The notes beneath the pieces were generated by a model, which made no database searches, had not been told where the DNA came from, and saw only the letters and a list, made by a program, of their open reading frames with translations. The position numbers and the translations under genes were made by a program. Shown here in pieces: positions 45,901 to 57,689 of a DNA stretch of 64,000 nucleotides (position 1 is its first letter; each line of letters begins with the position of its first letter). This DNA comes from Pelomyxa schiedti (taxonomy: Eukaryota > Evosea > Pelobiontida > Pelomyxidae): assembly GCA_020536535.1 (NCBI GenBank), contig JAHLWZ010000867.1:1-64000 (forward strand). The letters run 5' to 3'.

Positions 45901-47377
45901 ACTCCCTATATTGTACTTAATCTTCTGAAGGATTTTGATTGAGATGGTTGTGCGCGTTGTAAAATGTACCAGCTTCCAAAACTATCTTGTACAAGTGAGT
46001 TAATTCTATGTAGGTGAAGTTAATTCTCTGTTGAGAAAAATAAGGATGCCTGGTTTTTCTCCCTTTTTCTCCCTTAAGGACTCCTCTCACAACACTAGGA
46101 GAGGGACCTTACAGGTCTGTGGTTGTTGACCATCTTAACCTGGTATTCGGCACATCACCCACAAGCACATCTCATTGGCAATATTCCATATTTCCGGCTC
46201 TCAAAGCAAAATTCACCACATTTGATGTTACTGGTCCAGATGCAAACCAATTTAGGCAGATGTTCTATCAGAGAACCCTTATTGCTGGAATGAAAGATGC
46301 CAGGTTCAAATTCGTTTTCATAAGTATTACTGACGTAACAATCTACTTATTTATGTAGATGCCTTCTTTTTGAGCATCTGACACACCAGCTTGGCCTGTA
46401 TTGGGACCCCACAACCTGGAGAATAACACTGGAGAATCCTTCAGTGTTTGAATGCTACCTTCCTTTCACGGATACAGATCTCGCCGAATTTAGGGAAAGG
46501 TACCTACATTTTTTATTATGTAAATTTTTTCTTCCTATACCGTAGAGTGAAGCAAATGAACATTGCTTCCCATGCAAGAGGTTTTGTTCTGAAGACCACG
46601 GGGTTGCAAGCCAAAACTTCTCAAGAGAGGAAAAGGCTCCTGAATTTGGCCATAGAACAGTTTTCCCAGGCAAGGGCGGCGATTCCTGATAACAAGGTAG
46701 GTACTTTCTCAAAACTTACCATTATGTGGTTTAAACAGTCCTTGTTTAGGTTACTCTTAGAAATCTTGGGGATTGTCTCAGTGCCACTGGGCGTCATGAA
46801 GAAGCTTACGAGTGTTACCTAAGGGCATTCATGTTGATAGCAACGATACCGTGTCTCTTTTCAAGTTCGCACTGTCACTGGATTTGGCGGGTAGACTGGA
46901 TGATGCAGAAGAGCATTACTTACGTGCTCTGGAGGCGGATTTGGGCCACAGCAATTGCACGTATTGTTATGCCGACTTCCTGTGGACGCAAAGGCGGTGC
47001 GCAGATGAAGCCGAAAAAATGTATAAACTTGCTTTGGAGAATGACCCAGACAATGCATGTGCACTTAACAATTACGCTGTATTTTTAGCCGTTGTACGAC
47101 GAGATTACGCAAAAGCGGCCCAACATTTTTACAGGTTAATACAGTTCGATAACTCGTCCTTCTTAACTTTTTTCTTAACAGAGCCGTAACACTACACCCA
47201 CAACAACTGGTCTACACATCAAACTACACTGCCTTTTTGGCCCAAACTCATCACAAAATGCCAGAAGGTAATTCCCTTCCCAAACCCAACATGCGACTTA
47301 ACAAATTAACAGAGCTGGCCACCTATCACCTCAAATCCAAGGAACTTCGGCAACGTTCTGCCCGGTACTACTCCTAG
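42949..47377 (+). CDS. CLU-domain-like protein with C-terminal TPRs
   Basis: Many exons. MYRVVSSLGSPSVRVLSLVS leads, through introns at about 43019-43069 and 43122-43170, to a 270-codon Ser/Thr/Pro-rich disordered region. A middle region follows (LQVYKQLADLAHDFVHTVK, then IVVPQKTIKPTNAIGG). The central fold carries signatures of clustered-mitochondria (CLU) proteins: LPLMATIDYRGYRLIGITLL, ETLIYGSDNAGRSG, LNLKRHRV, DLEAHHVDGKYYLVDTR, RPEFVKKYSS, PLCNDVYSPFV and GINVRLLGI. The C-terminus is tetratricopeptide repeats (TLRNLGDCLSATGRHEEAYECY, DNACALNNYAVFLAV). Stop at 47375-47377. CLU proteins bind mRNAs for mitochondrial proteins and position mitochondria; in an organism with reduced mitochondria the role may differ. 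Exon limits between 44340 and 46120 are approximate. Confidence 0.7.
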
Positions 47378-47650
47378 TATGAATGTTTCCTTGTCCGCTC
47401 CTATCACCTCAGCCACGAGGCTGTGTAATGTTGCGAGGGAATAAAATCGTGGCTATTCCTCTTTAGTTTTGCAAGTTCAATAGCGTGTTGTTTAACACGG
47501 GTTTTGTCTCGCCCAAAGCAAGAAGTTTGTTTTCAATTGTTGTTCAATCCAACACGGGAATAGGTGTTGTGTGGAGAGAAATGGTGATGGTGAGTTACAT
47601 TCACAGAGGTGTTAGGGTGAGTGTATGACTGCTAGGGGTACAACGGGAGC
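47378..47650. other. Spacer between convergent genes
   Basis: Some 270 bp between the CLU-like gene and the 3' end of the histone gene. No stem-loop of the replication-dependent histone type is evident after the H3 stop, and no other gene is seen. Confidence 0.4.
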
Positions 47651-48264
47651 TTATGCCCTCTCACCACGGATCCTCCTTGCCAACTGAATGTCCTTTGGCA
47701 TGATGGTCACACGCTTGGCGTCTGTAAAAATAAAGTTACAACCCAAAGAAGCTAGTAATAGAATGTGGCATACGGATAGCGCAAAGGTTAGTATCCTCGA
47801 AAAGACCGACAAGGTAGGCTTCAGCGGCTTCTTGAAGAGCGGCAATAGCAGAAGATTGGAAACGAAGATCAGTCTTGAAATCTTTGGAGACAAGTGGTTA
47901 GACTGTGTTGATTACGTGCGGGTACCATGTACCTTGAGCAATTTCCCTGACCAACCTCTGGAATGGCAATTTGCGGATCAAAAGCTCAGTGCTCTTTTGG
48001 TACTTGCGGATTTCACGAAGGGCTACGGTACCAGGGCGGAACCTGTGTGGCTTCTTCACTCCTCCTGCTGGTGCCTTCTTGTGGGCGTGCTTAGAGGCGA
48101 TGTGCTTGCGGGGAGCTAAAAAGGCGCCATTAGTATCACTCGGAGGGAAAAAAAGAAAAAAAGAAAAGAAACGCCACACGAACGTTACATTTAAAAAAAG
48201 GGGGGAGGAACCGCAAACCTTTGCCACCAGTGGACTTTCGTGCCGTTTGCTTTGTTCGTGCCAT
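47651..48264 (-). CDS. H3: Histone H3, intron-containing, divergent tail
   Basis: Four exons can be placed: 48264-48219, 48115-47933, 47881-47774 and 47721-47651. The start [19 protein letters not shown] is canonical, with K4, K9 and K14 in place. Then the tail departs: [20 protein letters not shown]. The usual A-R-K-S around K27 is A-H-K-K, and one residue is missing in the APATGG segment. The core is normal ([87 protein letters not shown]). Three introns argue for a replacement or basal H3 rather than a clustered replication-dependent gene. Confidence 0.97.
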
Positions 48265-48579
48265 TTATCGTTGTTGTCGCCTTTCCGGTGCTGGTTGTGT
48301 CGCTTGTGCTGTGGTTTTTTTTGTTTTTTTGTTTTAAATCTTGGAAAGTGCTGCGGTATAAAAAGCCTCAGTCCATTTTTTTTCCTTCCTTTTGGCATTT
48401 TTTTCTTCTTCATTCTTATACCTCCCTTGTGCCTTCTTTTTTCCCGCCCGGAGACGGTTGCAGGTGAATTTTTTTTTTCCCGACGTCACATTCCACACTT
48501 GCACTCCGGAGGCAGAGCTATCGAACCTGCTTCGATTTCTATCCTGTTGCCTTTTCCGTCTTTTTGTGGATGTTTTATA

Positions 48580-49250
48580 ATGAGAAACCGGCGGGATTGG
48601 GCAGATCAAATCGCTCCGTTACCAAGGACAATGTGTGATCGTGCTCAAATCCTCCGAATTTGGCACACCGTGGACAACCACAAGGTAATGCCCACCAAGC
48701 CGTTGAGATTGATAGATATTTTCCTGATGTTGCGGGGGGGGAAGTGCTGCCACGTTGAAAGTGACGGCGTTGGGGTTTGCCTACAAAAAGCGACTGTTGC
48801 GGACGGATAAAAATGGGAAAAAAAGTACAAACACGCTCTACAAGATTGGAATCTTACACAGGGAGTGTCCATGTTATCTGTGTTGCTGTTCGCGCTGTTG
48901 GTCCACCCTAAAAAGACCAGAGATCAACCGGCTGTTCCTCAGAACACTTCCTAAGAATACATTTCCCTAGAATAACCCTTCATGATTTCTCAGCGATCAT
49001 CGCGTAGCCTCGTGGGGGTACCAGTACCTCATCACCAAACAATTGGTTTCTTAGAACAACCGAAAACCATAGGCTGTTATTGTTTTGGCTTCAACCATTC
49101 GGCACTTCACGACCAAACAAATTTCTTATTTCCTGCTCCAATGACTATTCCAGCAGCACGCCTCAGAAACCGCCCAAGAAAGTGATCAACAAGAACTGCC
49201 TAAAACGGACCCGAACACGAAAAGTACTTAAAGATGAGAATCAACAATAA
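48580..49250 (+). CDS. Unrecognised small basic protein
   Basis: A divergent neighbour of H3, sharing a roughly 315-bp T-rich promoter region (48265-48579). The first exon from the ATG at 48580 reads MRNRRDWADQIAPLPRTMCD and RAQILRIWHTVDNHK. Open pieces after it include LKVTALGFAYKKRLLRTDKN around 48755-48830, and a last exon with Pro/Lys-rich KPPKKVINKNCLKRTRTRKV, stop at 49248-49250. The splice between the first and second pieces does not keep phase by eye. The basic tail suggests a nuclear location. No family recognised. Confidence 0.4.
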
Positions 49251-49261
49251 CCGGTAAACAA

Positions 49262-52200
49262 ATGGCCGACGAGGGGACACAGCGCGCCGATGGTGCCAAA
49301 GTTTCGTTGCGCGACAAAGTGCGACCGGCATTATGGGAGATAGCGAGGCGCTACGATGGGGACAACGACGACGTATTACAGCCTTATGAGATATACTGCT
49401 TGTTATTGGTATTTGGGGCTGTGGCCATTCTTTATCAAGAATTCATTTGCACAAGAAACCAATTTCTTATGAGTGTGTTCTCACATGTGTCAATGAAAGG
49501 CCTTTTTTGGAAGGAACTATGGCACAACAGCAGTTAGACCTGCAGTAGATATGTTTGGAACAGAGAGTCCACATTCAGCTGAATGGAGAACTCCAATAGA
49601 CCAGGTTCATGTGGGTCACATGAAAGAGGTAAGTTCTTTCCCTTTTGCACCTTTTTTTTTATAGCTCAACTGCCTTCCACAGTTTCAAGGTGCCTCTGCC
49701 AAGGCTCTGACTATTAAGGGCGTGGCAGAGTTCTGTATTGACACGATACTGTCCCTGGATGGGTCCTTCTCTGCTACAGAAGTTGTTACCGGATTTGAGA
49801 GGTATAGCGAAGCTGCCTAAGTATTCTTATGACTTAAAAGGCATGGGTATAACTGTCACGAGGGTAATTTTCTGCTGGAAAATACTTGCGCAAGACCAAA
49901 ACCTCAAACGCACGATACACTGATACTGGGACTCAGCGATACTGATTATTCCCTTGATATGGATATTTGGAACTGGTATAGTCCTTAACCGTTTCGGCAC
50001 TCACATAGCGTGCAGCTGCCATGAATTTCACATTCGACCTGGACCTGCTGCTCTGGCTAAATTCGCCAGTCACAATTCATCTGAAAAGTAGGTTAGAAAC
50101 ATACTATTTCACGTTTGAAAGTGGGATAGATTCTGCTCAACTGTGACAAAGTGGGATGACCTTGAGTTCAATTGGAAAGTTGACGCGAAAGTGGAGGCAC
50201 TATGAACCACAATTCGCCCTGAAGCTATAACAGCCGCATCCCAGACCCTTTTTACCTTTTATGATGGCAATGGAGATGGAGAGCTATGCCCAAACGAGTT
50301 ACAACTGATGGTATCTGACGATATCGCCAAAAACTAAGTTCTGTAGAAAATGACCAAGTGCCTTTCCGAATCAACACTTGCGGCCTTTGGGGAGAATTGG
50401 AGACAGAACTCGAAGTGTGCCTTCAGATCTCTTTTGTGGCATGGATTCAGTGAGACGCTGGAACCACCCAAAGGTCCTTCTGAAATTTCCCGTGCAGTTC
50501 CTTCCAACCACTCAAATAGACCTCGCTGCGGGAAGCTTGGCAACGTGCAATTTACTTGCCAAGTTCATATTGGACATCATTGAACAAAGGCACAACACTG
50601 GTGTCTTACGAGAGCTCGAAATGCTCAAAGACCTAGTGAATTACGTGCTTGGAAGTTGGTCACCAGAAAACTCGCCCTTTTTCACAGTTGCCACTACAAC
50701 AGTGGAAGGGATTGCAAATATTTTCAATCTTCCAGAGCTCGTGCAAGTCATGAGACTATTGCACGATGAAGTTGTTGTGCCTGACGGGCAGACAGCACTG
50801 CAACTCCTTGGCCTTGCACATTCTTGGGAGGTACTTTCAGTCTTTTCAGTTTCAAATCACATATTTGTCCAGGTATCACATTTCCTGGAGCCTAAACCAG
50901 GGTTCCTTTTTTCGAAAATCCACACTGCTGTCAAGAACTTTGTGAAATCCAACACATCTGAATTTTTGCTGCAGCTTCAGAGCCCCGCCATGTCTGAGGT
51001 GCTTAAAAAAACGCATGTACAGCAGCACTTCGACTATTGCACTGGAAGGATAAGTGGAGGCTCCCCATCTACCATTAGAAACTCAATCATGAAGATGGAT
51101 CCCAGTTCAAATGAGTGGAGTGGTAGTACCTTTATTGCAGTGATAAGGGAAGTCTAATAATATTAAATCCAGATAGTGTCTGGTCACTACTCCCTCCCTC
51201 CAACTTGATTCAACTCCTTGTTAGCAATAACGCAACCAATCTTTCTTCCATGCTAGAACTTGTGGGGGATGTGGACACTTTTTTGAAGGAATCAGTCACA
51301 CAGGGACGCCTACGGGCATCAGTATGTAGTCTATCTCCAGCTTTCTCTAAATTTCATAGAATAGGTGGCAGACTGGAACTGGTCCCAAGTAAAGGCGAAG
51401 CCATTCCCTGAAATTCTCAGCACCGAGTTGCTCGCAACCTCCACGATTCCTGCGATAACCGAATATCTCTTGAAGTACCTCGGTTTCTCAAATGAGACAG
51501 AGTTATGCACACACTTCTGGAGACATAAAATGATAACAGAGGTACTGGGTCTCATTCTCGATTCGTTTTCAAGCATAACCTCCGTCTCAGGCGCAAAATA
51601 TTGGCGCGGTAATCAAAGGCAGCTTTGATATCCTGCAGGAACGTCATGTATCAAAGAACTTGGTGGCAGCAAGGCTGATGTCATTATTTCTAGCACAAAA
51701 ATCAACCGGGTGTAACTACAGAGGTGAACAAGTTCCAGAGTCCGAACACCCAGACCTGATCCAAAAGGCTGTGGATCGAGCCTCATCAATCTGTGGAGTG
51801 GAACCATCTTCAGTCATGTGGTGGAATTCAACACAACAACCGGCTATGGCACCTTTCAAGGTACCGAATTCAAATTTAGGTGGAGAAAATAATTGACATT
51901 CACAGGTTTCACTGTGCTTTACAATGGGTCATCACGGTGATGTTTTTCACCCAGAGTGAGTTTCTTCTTTTTTCCCACAAACAAATACAACAACAAAAAA
52001 AAAAACATATGACCGTTTTCAGGAATGGAATGTCATCGTATTACCTGAAATCTGATTATGTTGGTGGCTCCGCGGACTGTATTGTTGTAAACACACTAAT
52101 TGCTCCAGCACAAGTGCAATCCTGGACTCCTGAAGAGATGTCAAAGCTGTTGGTCGAGCGCCTAAATAAGCCGCGTGCTGGAGACTGGGAATCTCTTCCT

Positions 52201-52266
52201 GGTGGGTATTTTACAAATAATCGCCGAGCACTCATAATGGTCAAAAGGTGTTGTGTATTGCAGTGA
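49262..52266 (+). CDS. Long EF-hand-containing protein
   Basis: It starts MADEGTQRADGAKVSLRDKV, only 12 bp after the preceding stop. Residues about 29-45 (RRYDGDNDDVLQPYEIYCLL) form an EF-hand loop with D-x-D-x-D spacing, and a second loop, FYDGNGDGELCPNELQLMV, lies near 50260. Together they suggest calcium binding. The large remainder is helical: LLAKFILDIIEQRHNTGVLRE, PELVQVMRLLHDEVVVPD, HFLEPKPGFLFSKIHTAVKNF, WSQVKAKPFPEILSTELLA, HPDLIQKAVDRASSICG, then GGSADCIVVNTLIAPAQVQ and PAGDW-type C-terminus ending VKRCCVLQ. About ten introns. No family name is recognised for the body; exons between 49550 and 50330 are poorly resolved. Confidence 0.5.
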
Positions 52267-52469
52267 CATGGCACCCTATCTGATCCGAGTTGGGTGTTTG
52301 TTTGAAGGACAGGGAATGCGTTATGCCATTGATACCCTTAAACTCCTCCAAGTGCTGTCATTCTGCTGAAACAACCACAGTGGCACAACAATGCTTCTTT
52401 TTGTTGAAAATTTCCAACAAAAACTGGAAGCTCCTTTTTTTTTACAATACAAATTTAAGATGTTGGTTT

Positions 52470-53191
52470 CTAGTGTCCTTGCAATTGTGTTTCCCACTGA
52501 GCCAATTGCCGTAAGAGCCCGCGATTGGGGGAAATAATTGGTCTCTGTTCTTTGACATACTTTATTGCCTCATCAACAGTCTTGGGGCACTTTTGCAGGT
52601 TGGTGTTACCAGTTTCAGTAGATGTTGCACTTGAGGTTGATGATGCCAATGGCGATGCAGCTGCCTTGCAGTGTGTTCCTTCGTCACAATCTCGGTGCAT
52701 GTGCATTATGTAGGCAATAGTTACAGTGGCCGAGCGAGAAACTCCAGCACCACTGAAGTGGGTGTTATTGAAACGAAGAACCACGATGTACCAAATAATC
52801 GGAGAGGAGAAAGATACCAGTGAACTAGAATCACACCGCCGTGTGATCTGGCCTCATCAATGAACCTGCATGCAGCAGGCAGTTGGCTGAGAATATCAGC
52901 TGCAGGGCTATCAAGTGCCTTCACGTGATGATACTTTATCCTCTACTACAGTGTGAGTGGGTGGATAACAACTACAACAGAAACAAAAAATTAAAAGGGT
53001 CTTGAGGAGAACAAAAACCAAACGCCACAAAGCACGACCACCCAAAAACGCACGTCTGAGAATGGAGCGAAGAAATCGTCCAACACAGTGACAATGTGAG
53101 TAACACCAAGTGCCTCGAGTGCTTTGGATGAAACAGCACATCCTGTGTCCCCCAAATACAACCACCCACTCTCAATCTCTGATGCCGTCAT
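52470..53191 (-). CDS. Dual-specificity protein phosphatase
   Basis: Three main exons on the minus strand. MTASEIESGWLYLGDTGCAV and LEALGVTHIVTVLDD are the standard DSP opening. After an intron, KYHHVKALDSPAADILSQL supplies the general-acid aspartate, followed by CRFIDEARSHGGVILVHC. The intron falls inside the active-site cysteine codon and gives the signature HCGAGVSRSAT, which fits H-C-x2-G-x2-R-S. The last exon has IAYIMHM, a Ser/Thr/Ala-rich insertion of about 35 residues, and VKEQRPIISPNRGLLRQLAQW. It should hydrolyse phosphotyrosine and phosphoserine/threonine. The insertion lengthens the segment before the AxxxVKxxRP helix compared with usual DSPs. Stop at 52470-52472. Confidence 0.9.
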
Positions 53192-53368
53192 TCAGCTCTA
53201 ACTCTTTTCTATTGACTATTCACAAAGGAACACGCCGTTTTTACGTTGTGTTGGTGGTCGTCTCTCACTTTTCGTGAACTGCCTCGTTCAGATGAACACA
53301 AAGGCCCGAATTAGCCCTCCAACTTATCCGTTCTCTGAACCATCACTCTCTTATTGTTGTTTTCGTTT

Positions 53369-56122
53369 TCAACTTGACTCGTGCGCTTCCTCGTTAGGGT
53401 CTTGGTTTTCGCTCGGCTTTTCAGCTGTATCGGGATCACTCTCAGAATTATCGGCACTTTCAGAGGCATCTTCCTCTGCCTCAGAGTCCGTGACTGCATC
53501 AGGGTCTGCCTCTTCCTCTTCCTCATCAAGTGGATTTTCGTCAGAGTCAACATCTGAGCTTGGGGATGTGTGAGCCTCCGCAGTTGGATGCAGTATGGAA
53601 TTGGGGTTGGCCACTGTGTACTCCTGCTGGTCGGTACCTGGTGGGCCCCAGCTTATCAGTAGCTTGCCATCAATGCAGTGTGTAAGTATCTCAATCGCAG
53701 CCCTGTTGATTGTTTCATTGATTGATAATTGGGGTCAAATAGTGGTGCGAATGATGCAAGTGTAAGATACCTGTGGGTGTCAGGAGTAGACCCGCGTTTG
53801 TTTGTGTAACCAAGCTTTTTAGCATAAGCTGCGGCCATACTTATGGGTGTCCATTTGTCCGGAGATGCTGGGAGATGATGTGTCAGACCATAGCATTTCT
53901 CGAGGGGTATGTGCTCCGCAATGTATCTTGGTGGGGGTAAGACGAGAAATAAGGGAATTCTTACCTCAATGCGGAATAAGGTTCTCTCAAGTGGGCCAGA
54001 GGATATAACCCGCAAATAACCTGCTCAGCGTAAGAAAAATACAGTTTGGGCGAATGAAAAGAACTTGTAGGTTTTTGGGCCTGTCCAGTGCAGGAAAAAC
54101 CATGCCTGGACAGTCACACAGAATAATATCACTTGCAAGTTTTTGGGTTTGGAAGTGCTTTGTATGCCCAGGAGTTCTACTGACTGAGACCTTTCTTCCA
54201 TTGGTTTTGAAGGAGAAAATTAAGTTCATACCACTTTTCTCCCCATTAGAGCATTAATCATGGAAGACTTTCCTACATTTGGGTTTCCCACCGATCTGAG
54301 CTCGTTTAACGAAAAACGAAAAATAAGCGAGTGAAGGAAGCTTGGGCATTCATACCCCACGCAGATCTGTTTAAGTGGCCCAGTTGACGTACTAGAAGCC
54401 GCTAGTATATATGAGATAAAAAAAAGTATAATCTGGAGGATACCAACAGTGTCACGTATTAACTGCAGAACGGCTTCCCTTCCCGTTGAAGTGGAATACC
54501 TGCTCTTTTATTATTATGGATGTAGTTGGTATTTGTTGTGAACGAAGGTATGGTGGTCCAAACTACCTGGTCCCTTTCATATTGAGCGATTTTTGTACTC
54601 GTTTTTGACTGACATCATAGTTCAGCAATTCGCCACTAAAGCCCTTAAATGCGGAAAACTTAACAATCTGGTGAAGGTGTCAATAATAGACAAAGTCTGA
54701 GATGCATTACAAAGTGGTAGCCTTGAACTTACTTTCAGGAGTGGATAGTGAGTTGCAAACCACTGACACCATAACTCAACAGTTCCTGGTTCAGATATAT
54801 CTATCTATTTAATTGGTTAGAGCATGCATTACTATTTGAAACATCACTTTATTAAAAACGAGAATCAAAGGCTTTCTAAGTTCTTCAGTGATGAACTTGT
54901 AGAGAGCGGAGCTGAAGAGGAACAGAGGATAGCGTGCATCAGTGACCATCATGATAAGATGTGATCTCTCACAGACTCGCCACAGTTGGCGCCAGGTCTA
55001 CTGATAAACATGGGAAGCGGCACAATAAGAATGTCAACCAACCTCTAAGTTGCATTCAAAGTAGTTGAGAGATTTTAGTGGAAACCGCAACAGTGAGTTG
55101 ATCCAATCATTGTAGACAGAAAGTTCGGCATTCTTAGAGGAAACATGGTTTAGAATACAAAGAAGCACCAAACTACCCACCTCAAGTTCAATTTTGGTTG
55201 TTTCGTAGCTCCAATCAGGCCTCTTGGGAAAAGGAAGCGGCTCCATACTAAATTCTTCACTTATAATGGGGCCCTTTGGTAAATTAGGTTTTGCAAGTTG
55301 TTTATTGATGGCACACATTGACCCGCTTTGAGAGATCAAGAGGAATATTGGCGGCATCAATTTTAGCTTGTTCCACATCAGTTCTTGTCTCATACTCAAA
55401 CAACTTTGGGTTCTCTCGCCTAATATTCACCACTCTACGTGTTGTGCCACCACTTCCACGTGCTGTAACGAGTTTTAACTACCAACAGAAAACAGAAAAC
55501 AGAAAACAGAAATAACAATAGCTAACGGTTGGGGGGGAAGGTAAAGACAAAGAGGAGGCAAAAACCTGGTTGCGTTACAACTGTGGCAGTTACTGTGCGA
55601 TCTCTCCGTGCCGCAGTCGCCGAAGACGCAGCGGTAGTTGTGGTAGTGGCATTAGCGGTAGTTTTAGCACTAGCAGTAGATATCAGAATTGCGTCGCCAT
55701 CTCCCGAGGCCCCCCCAGAAACATAAGCAGAAGCAGAAGCAGCCGACGTAGTCGGGGCAGGAACCGACGCGCCGTGCTTCCGCCCTCGCCCCGTCGCCGC
55801 GCCCCCCCTCGTTCGCGGAATCTCCCCTCGAGGCGCTGGGCGATGCACAACAGGTGGCGCTGCTGACGCTGAGGCGGTGGCAGTGGCAGAAGGGTCGTCC
55901 GGCGACGGCGTCGATTCTTGCTGTTGCTGTTGAGGTTCACCTTGGGTGGTGTCGTCGCTGTCGTCCTCTCCGGCAGCCCTTTTCTTTTCGCGCTTGGTCT
56001 TCATGTACTCCTTCTTCTGCTTCCCTAAGAGTAGCAGAGGCAAGAGAAGTCACGAACAGTGTTAATGGAGACAAGGGAAACGTAGGGCCGCACACACCGC
56101 TGAATGGCTTCTTGCGAGGCAT
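53369..56122 (-). CDS. GNL1: GNL1-type circularly permuted GTPase
   Basis: It starts MPRKKPFS, then an intron, then GKQKKEYMKTKREKKRAAG, matching the GNL1 N-terminus. A Gln/Ala/Thr/Gly-rich insert follows. Then LFEYETRTDVEQAKIDA, FPKRPDWSYETTKIELE and FECNLEVWRQLWRVCERSHL lead into MVTDARYPLFLF, LILVFNKID (G4, completed across an intron at about 54805-54850) and, after the permuted order, NPNVGKSSMINALMGRK (G1), VSVSRTPGHTKHFQTQ (G2) and IILCDCPGMVFP (G3). WTPISMAAAYAKKLGY and GKLLISWGPPG close the fold before a long Glu/Asp/Ser-rich tail. Relatives act in ribosome assembly and nucleolar shuttling. It shares a roughly 100-bp divergent promoter with the F-box gene. Confidence 0.92.
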
Positions 56123-56219
56123 GATCGTGCACTATTAATTTCGGTTTTCGCTTCACAGTTTTCGGACGTTTTGATAATCACAACTCAGTGTACTGGCCAG
56201 TACGTTGGATTTTGGTACA

Positions 56220-57689
56220 ATGAGCCAGGACGACCTTCCCCTTTTTCTCCCAGTATCTAGCATACCCACTACATCATCACCAACTTACTCACCCGACCCG
56301 TCAGCAGTCACCACAACAGCAACAACCACAAGCGCAACCACTTCGCCATCTACATCTGTACCTTCAGCCTCAGACTCAGCCTCCTCTNNNNNNNNNNNNN
56401 NNNNNNNNNNNNNNNNNNNNNNNNNNNNNNNNNNNNNNNNNNNNNNNNNNNNNNNNNNNNNNNNNNNNNNNNNNNNNNNNNNNNNNNCACTACATCATCA
56501 CCAACTTACTCACCCGACCCGTCAGCAGTCACCACAACAGCAACAACCACAAGCGCAACCACTTCGCCATCTACATCTGTACCTTCAGCCTCAGACTCAG
56601 CCTCCTCTTCCTCGTGGTCTGAGCCGTGGTCTCCAGGAGACCTAGTACCCAAAGACCCCCGTTACGACGACAGCAGCGACAGCGACGCCGCCGACGGTGC
56701 TGCAACCGCCGCCCTGGGCGACGGAACGCCCGTTCTGCTAGCCGTCGACGAAACCGAGACAGGAACCGGCGGTCCCACAAGTGCCGCCGAGGAGCTGCCG
56801 AATGTGAATACCGGCCACCTCGGCCTGGATCTGGCGGCGCTGCTGTGCCCGCCTCTGCCAAAGGACTACAGCGAGACGGCGCCGACTTGGGAGCCGGTGG
56901 CCGCCGGGCCGAGGCTGGAAGCCCTGCCGGATTTGGCACTGCTGACCGTGCTGGGTTTTTTGGACTTCAGGGCACTGTGCCGCGTTGCGGGAGTGTGCAA
57001 GAGGCTGAACGAGGTGCGGGGAGTCTTTTCTTATTATGGGAGATGCTTGTTTTTGTTCACGCATTTTTTCAAGGTTGCTGATTATCCACCTCTCTGGAAA
57101 GCTCTCCTTTTTAGAAAAGGAGTCCAGGAGGAAGACTTAGTGAAAGTAGCAAACTATAAATTGTATTATCAGGTACAAAGTGCCCATTTTTCTTTTGTTT
57201 TTATTCATTACATGGCCTGGAATGTAGCTCTCACTCCCAGTGACTTGCAAAGCACCAAGATGTGGGCGGAAGTTCGTTGTGTTACACAATACTGAAAGAT
57301 GCTTTGGACACACAGGCGTTTTGAAGTATTATTCCAAGGGTGTCATTACTCTCCACCTGCCCTATGAGGTTGCCGAGGCTTTCTTTTATTTTTCTTTTCC
57401 CTCTTTCTTTTTTTCTGAATTTGTAATTTAGGGGTGGTCCTGCTGTTCCGCCCGAAAGAGCCAATCATGCCGCGTTCATCACGAACACGTGCTTTCACAC
57501 TCTGACATCTCTTGGGCCAAACATGCAAGCACCAGGTTCTCAGTGCACGCCGCCCGTGCCACGAAAGTGGTAACCATTGGCACTGTAGGCGTGGTGGCAG
57601 GGACTGCCGCAGTCGTTGGTGGCGTGGCTGCAGTCACTATTGGTGTTCCCATTTACCTCGGTGTGAAACTGTTCAAAAAAGTATTTTAA
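56220..57689 (+). CDS. F-box protein with Cys/His zinc module and C-terminal membrane segment
   Basis: It starts MSQDDLPLFLPVSSIPTTSS with a Thr/Ser-rich leader that runs into a 100-N gap; the frame resumes as SSWSEPWSPGDLVPKD. The F-box is LEALPDLALLTVLGFLDFRA and CRVAGVCKRLNE, followed after an intron by YPPLWKALLFRKGV. The next exons give CKAPRCGRKFVVLHNTERC, FGHTGVLKYYSKGV, and after another intron GWSCCSARKSQSCRVHHEH, a C-x4-C...C-x2-H...CC...C-x3-HxxH pattern that should bind zinc. The end is hydrophobic and Gly/Ala/Val-rich (GTVGVVAGTAAVVGGVAAV) with a basic tip, so a tail-anchored ubiquitin-ligase receptor is inferred. Confidence 0.75.
56267..56387 (+). repeat. 121-bp sequence repeated exactly after the gap
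   Basis: The 121 bases before the N-gap (from CACTACATCATCACC to GCCTCCTCT) are repeated exactly at 56488-56608. This points to two contig ends that overlap but were not merged. Confidence 0.95.
56388..56487. other. Scaffold gap of 100 Ns, probably of no real length
   Basis: Exactly 100 Ns, a conventional placeholder size. Identical 121-bp ends on both sides and the same reading frame after collapsing them (ASS to SSWSEP) indicate that gap plus one repeat copy (221 bp) is artefactual. Confidence 0.9.

Noticed and set aside
55529-55866. Plus-strand Ala/Val- and Arg/Ser-rich frames
   Set aside because: They are antisense to the Ala/Thr/Gln-rich insert of GNL1, whose flanking exons are conserved.
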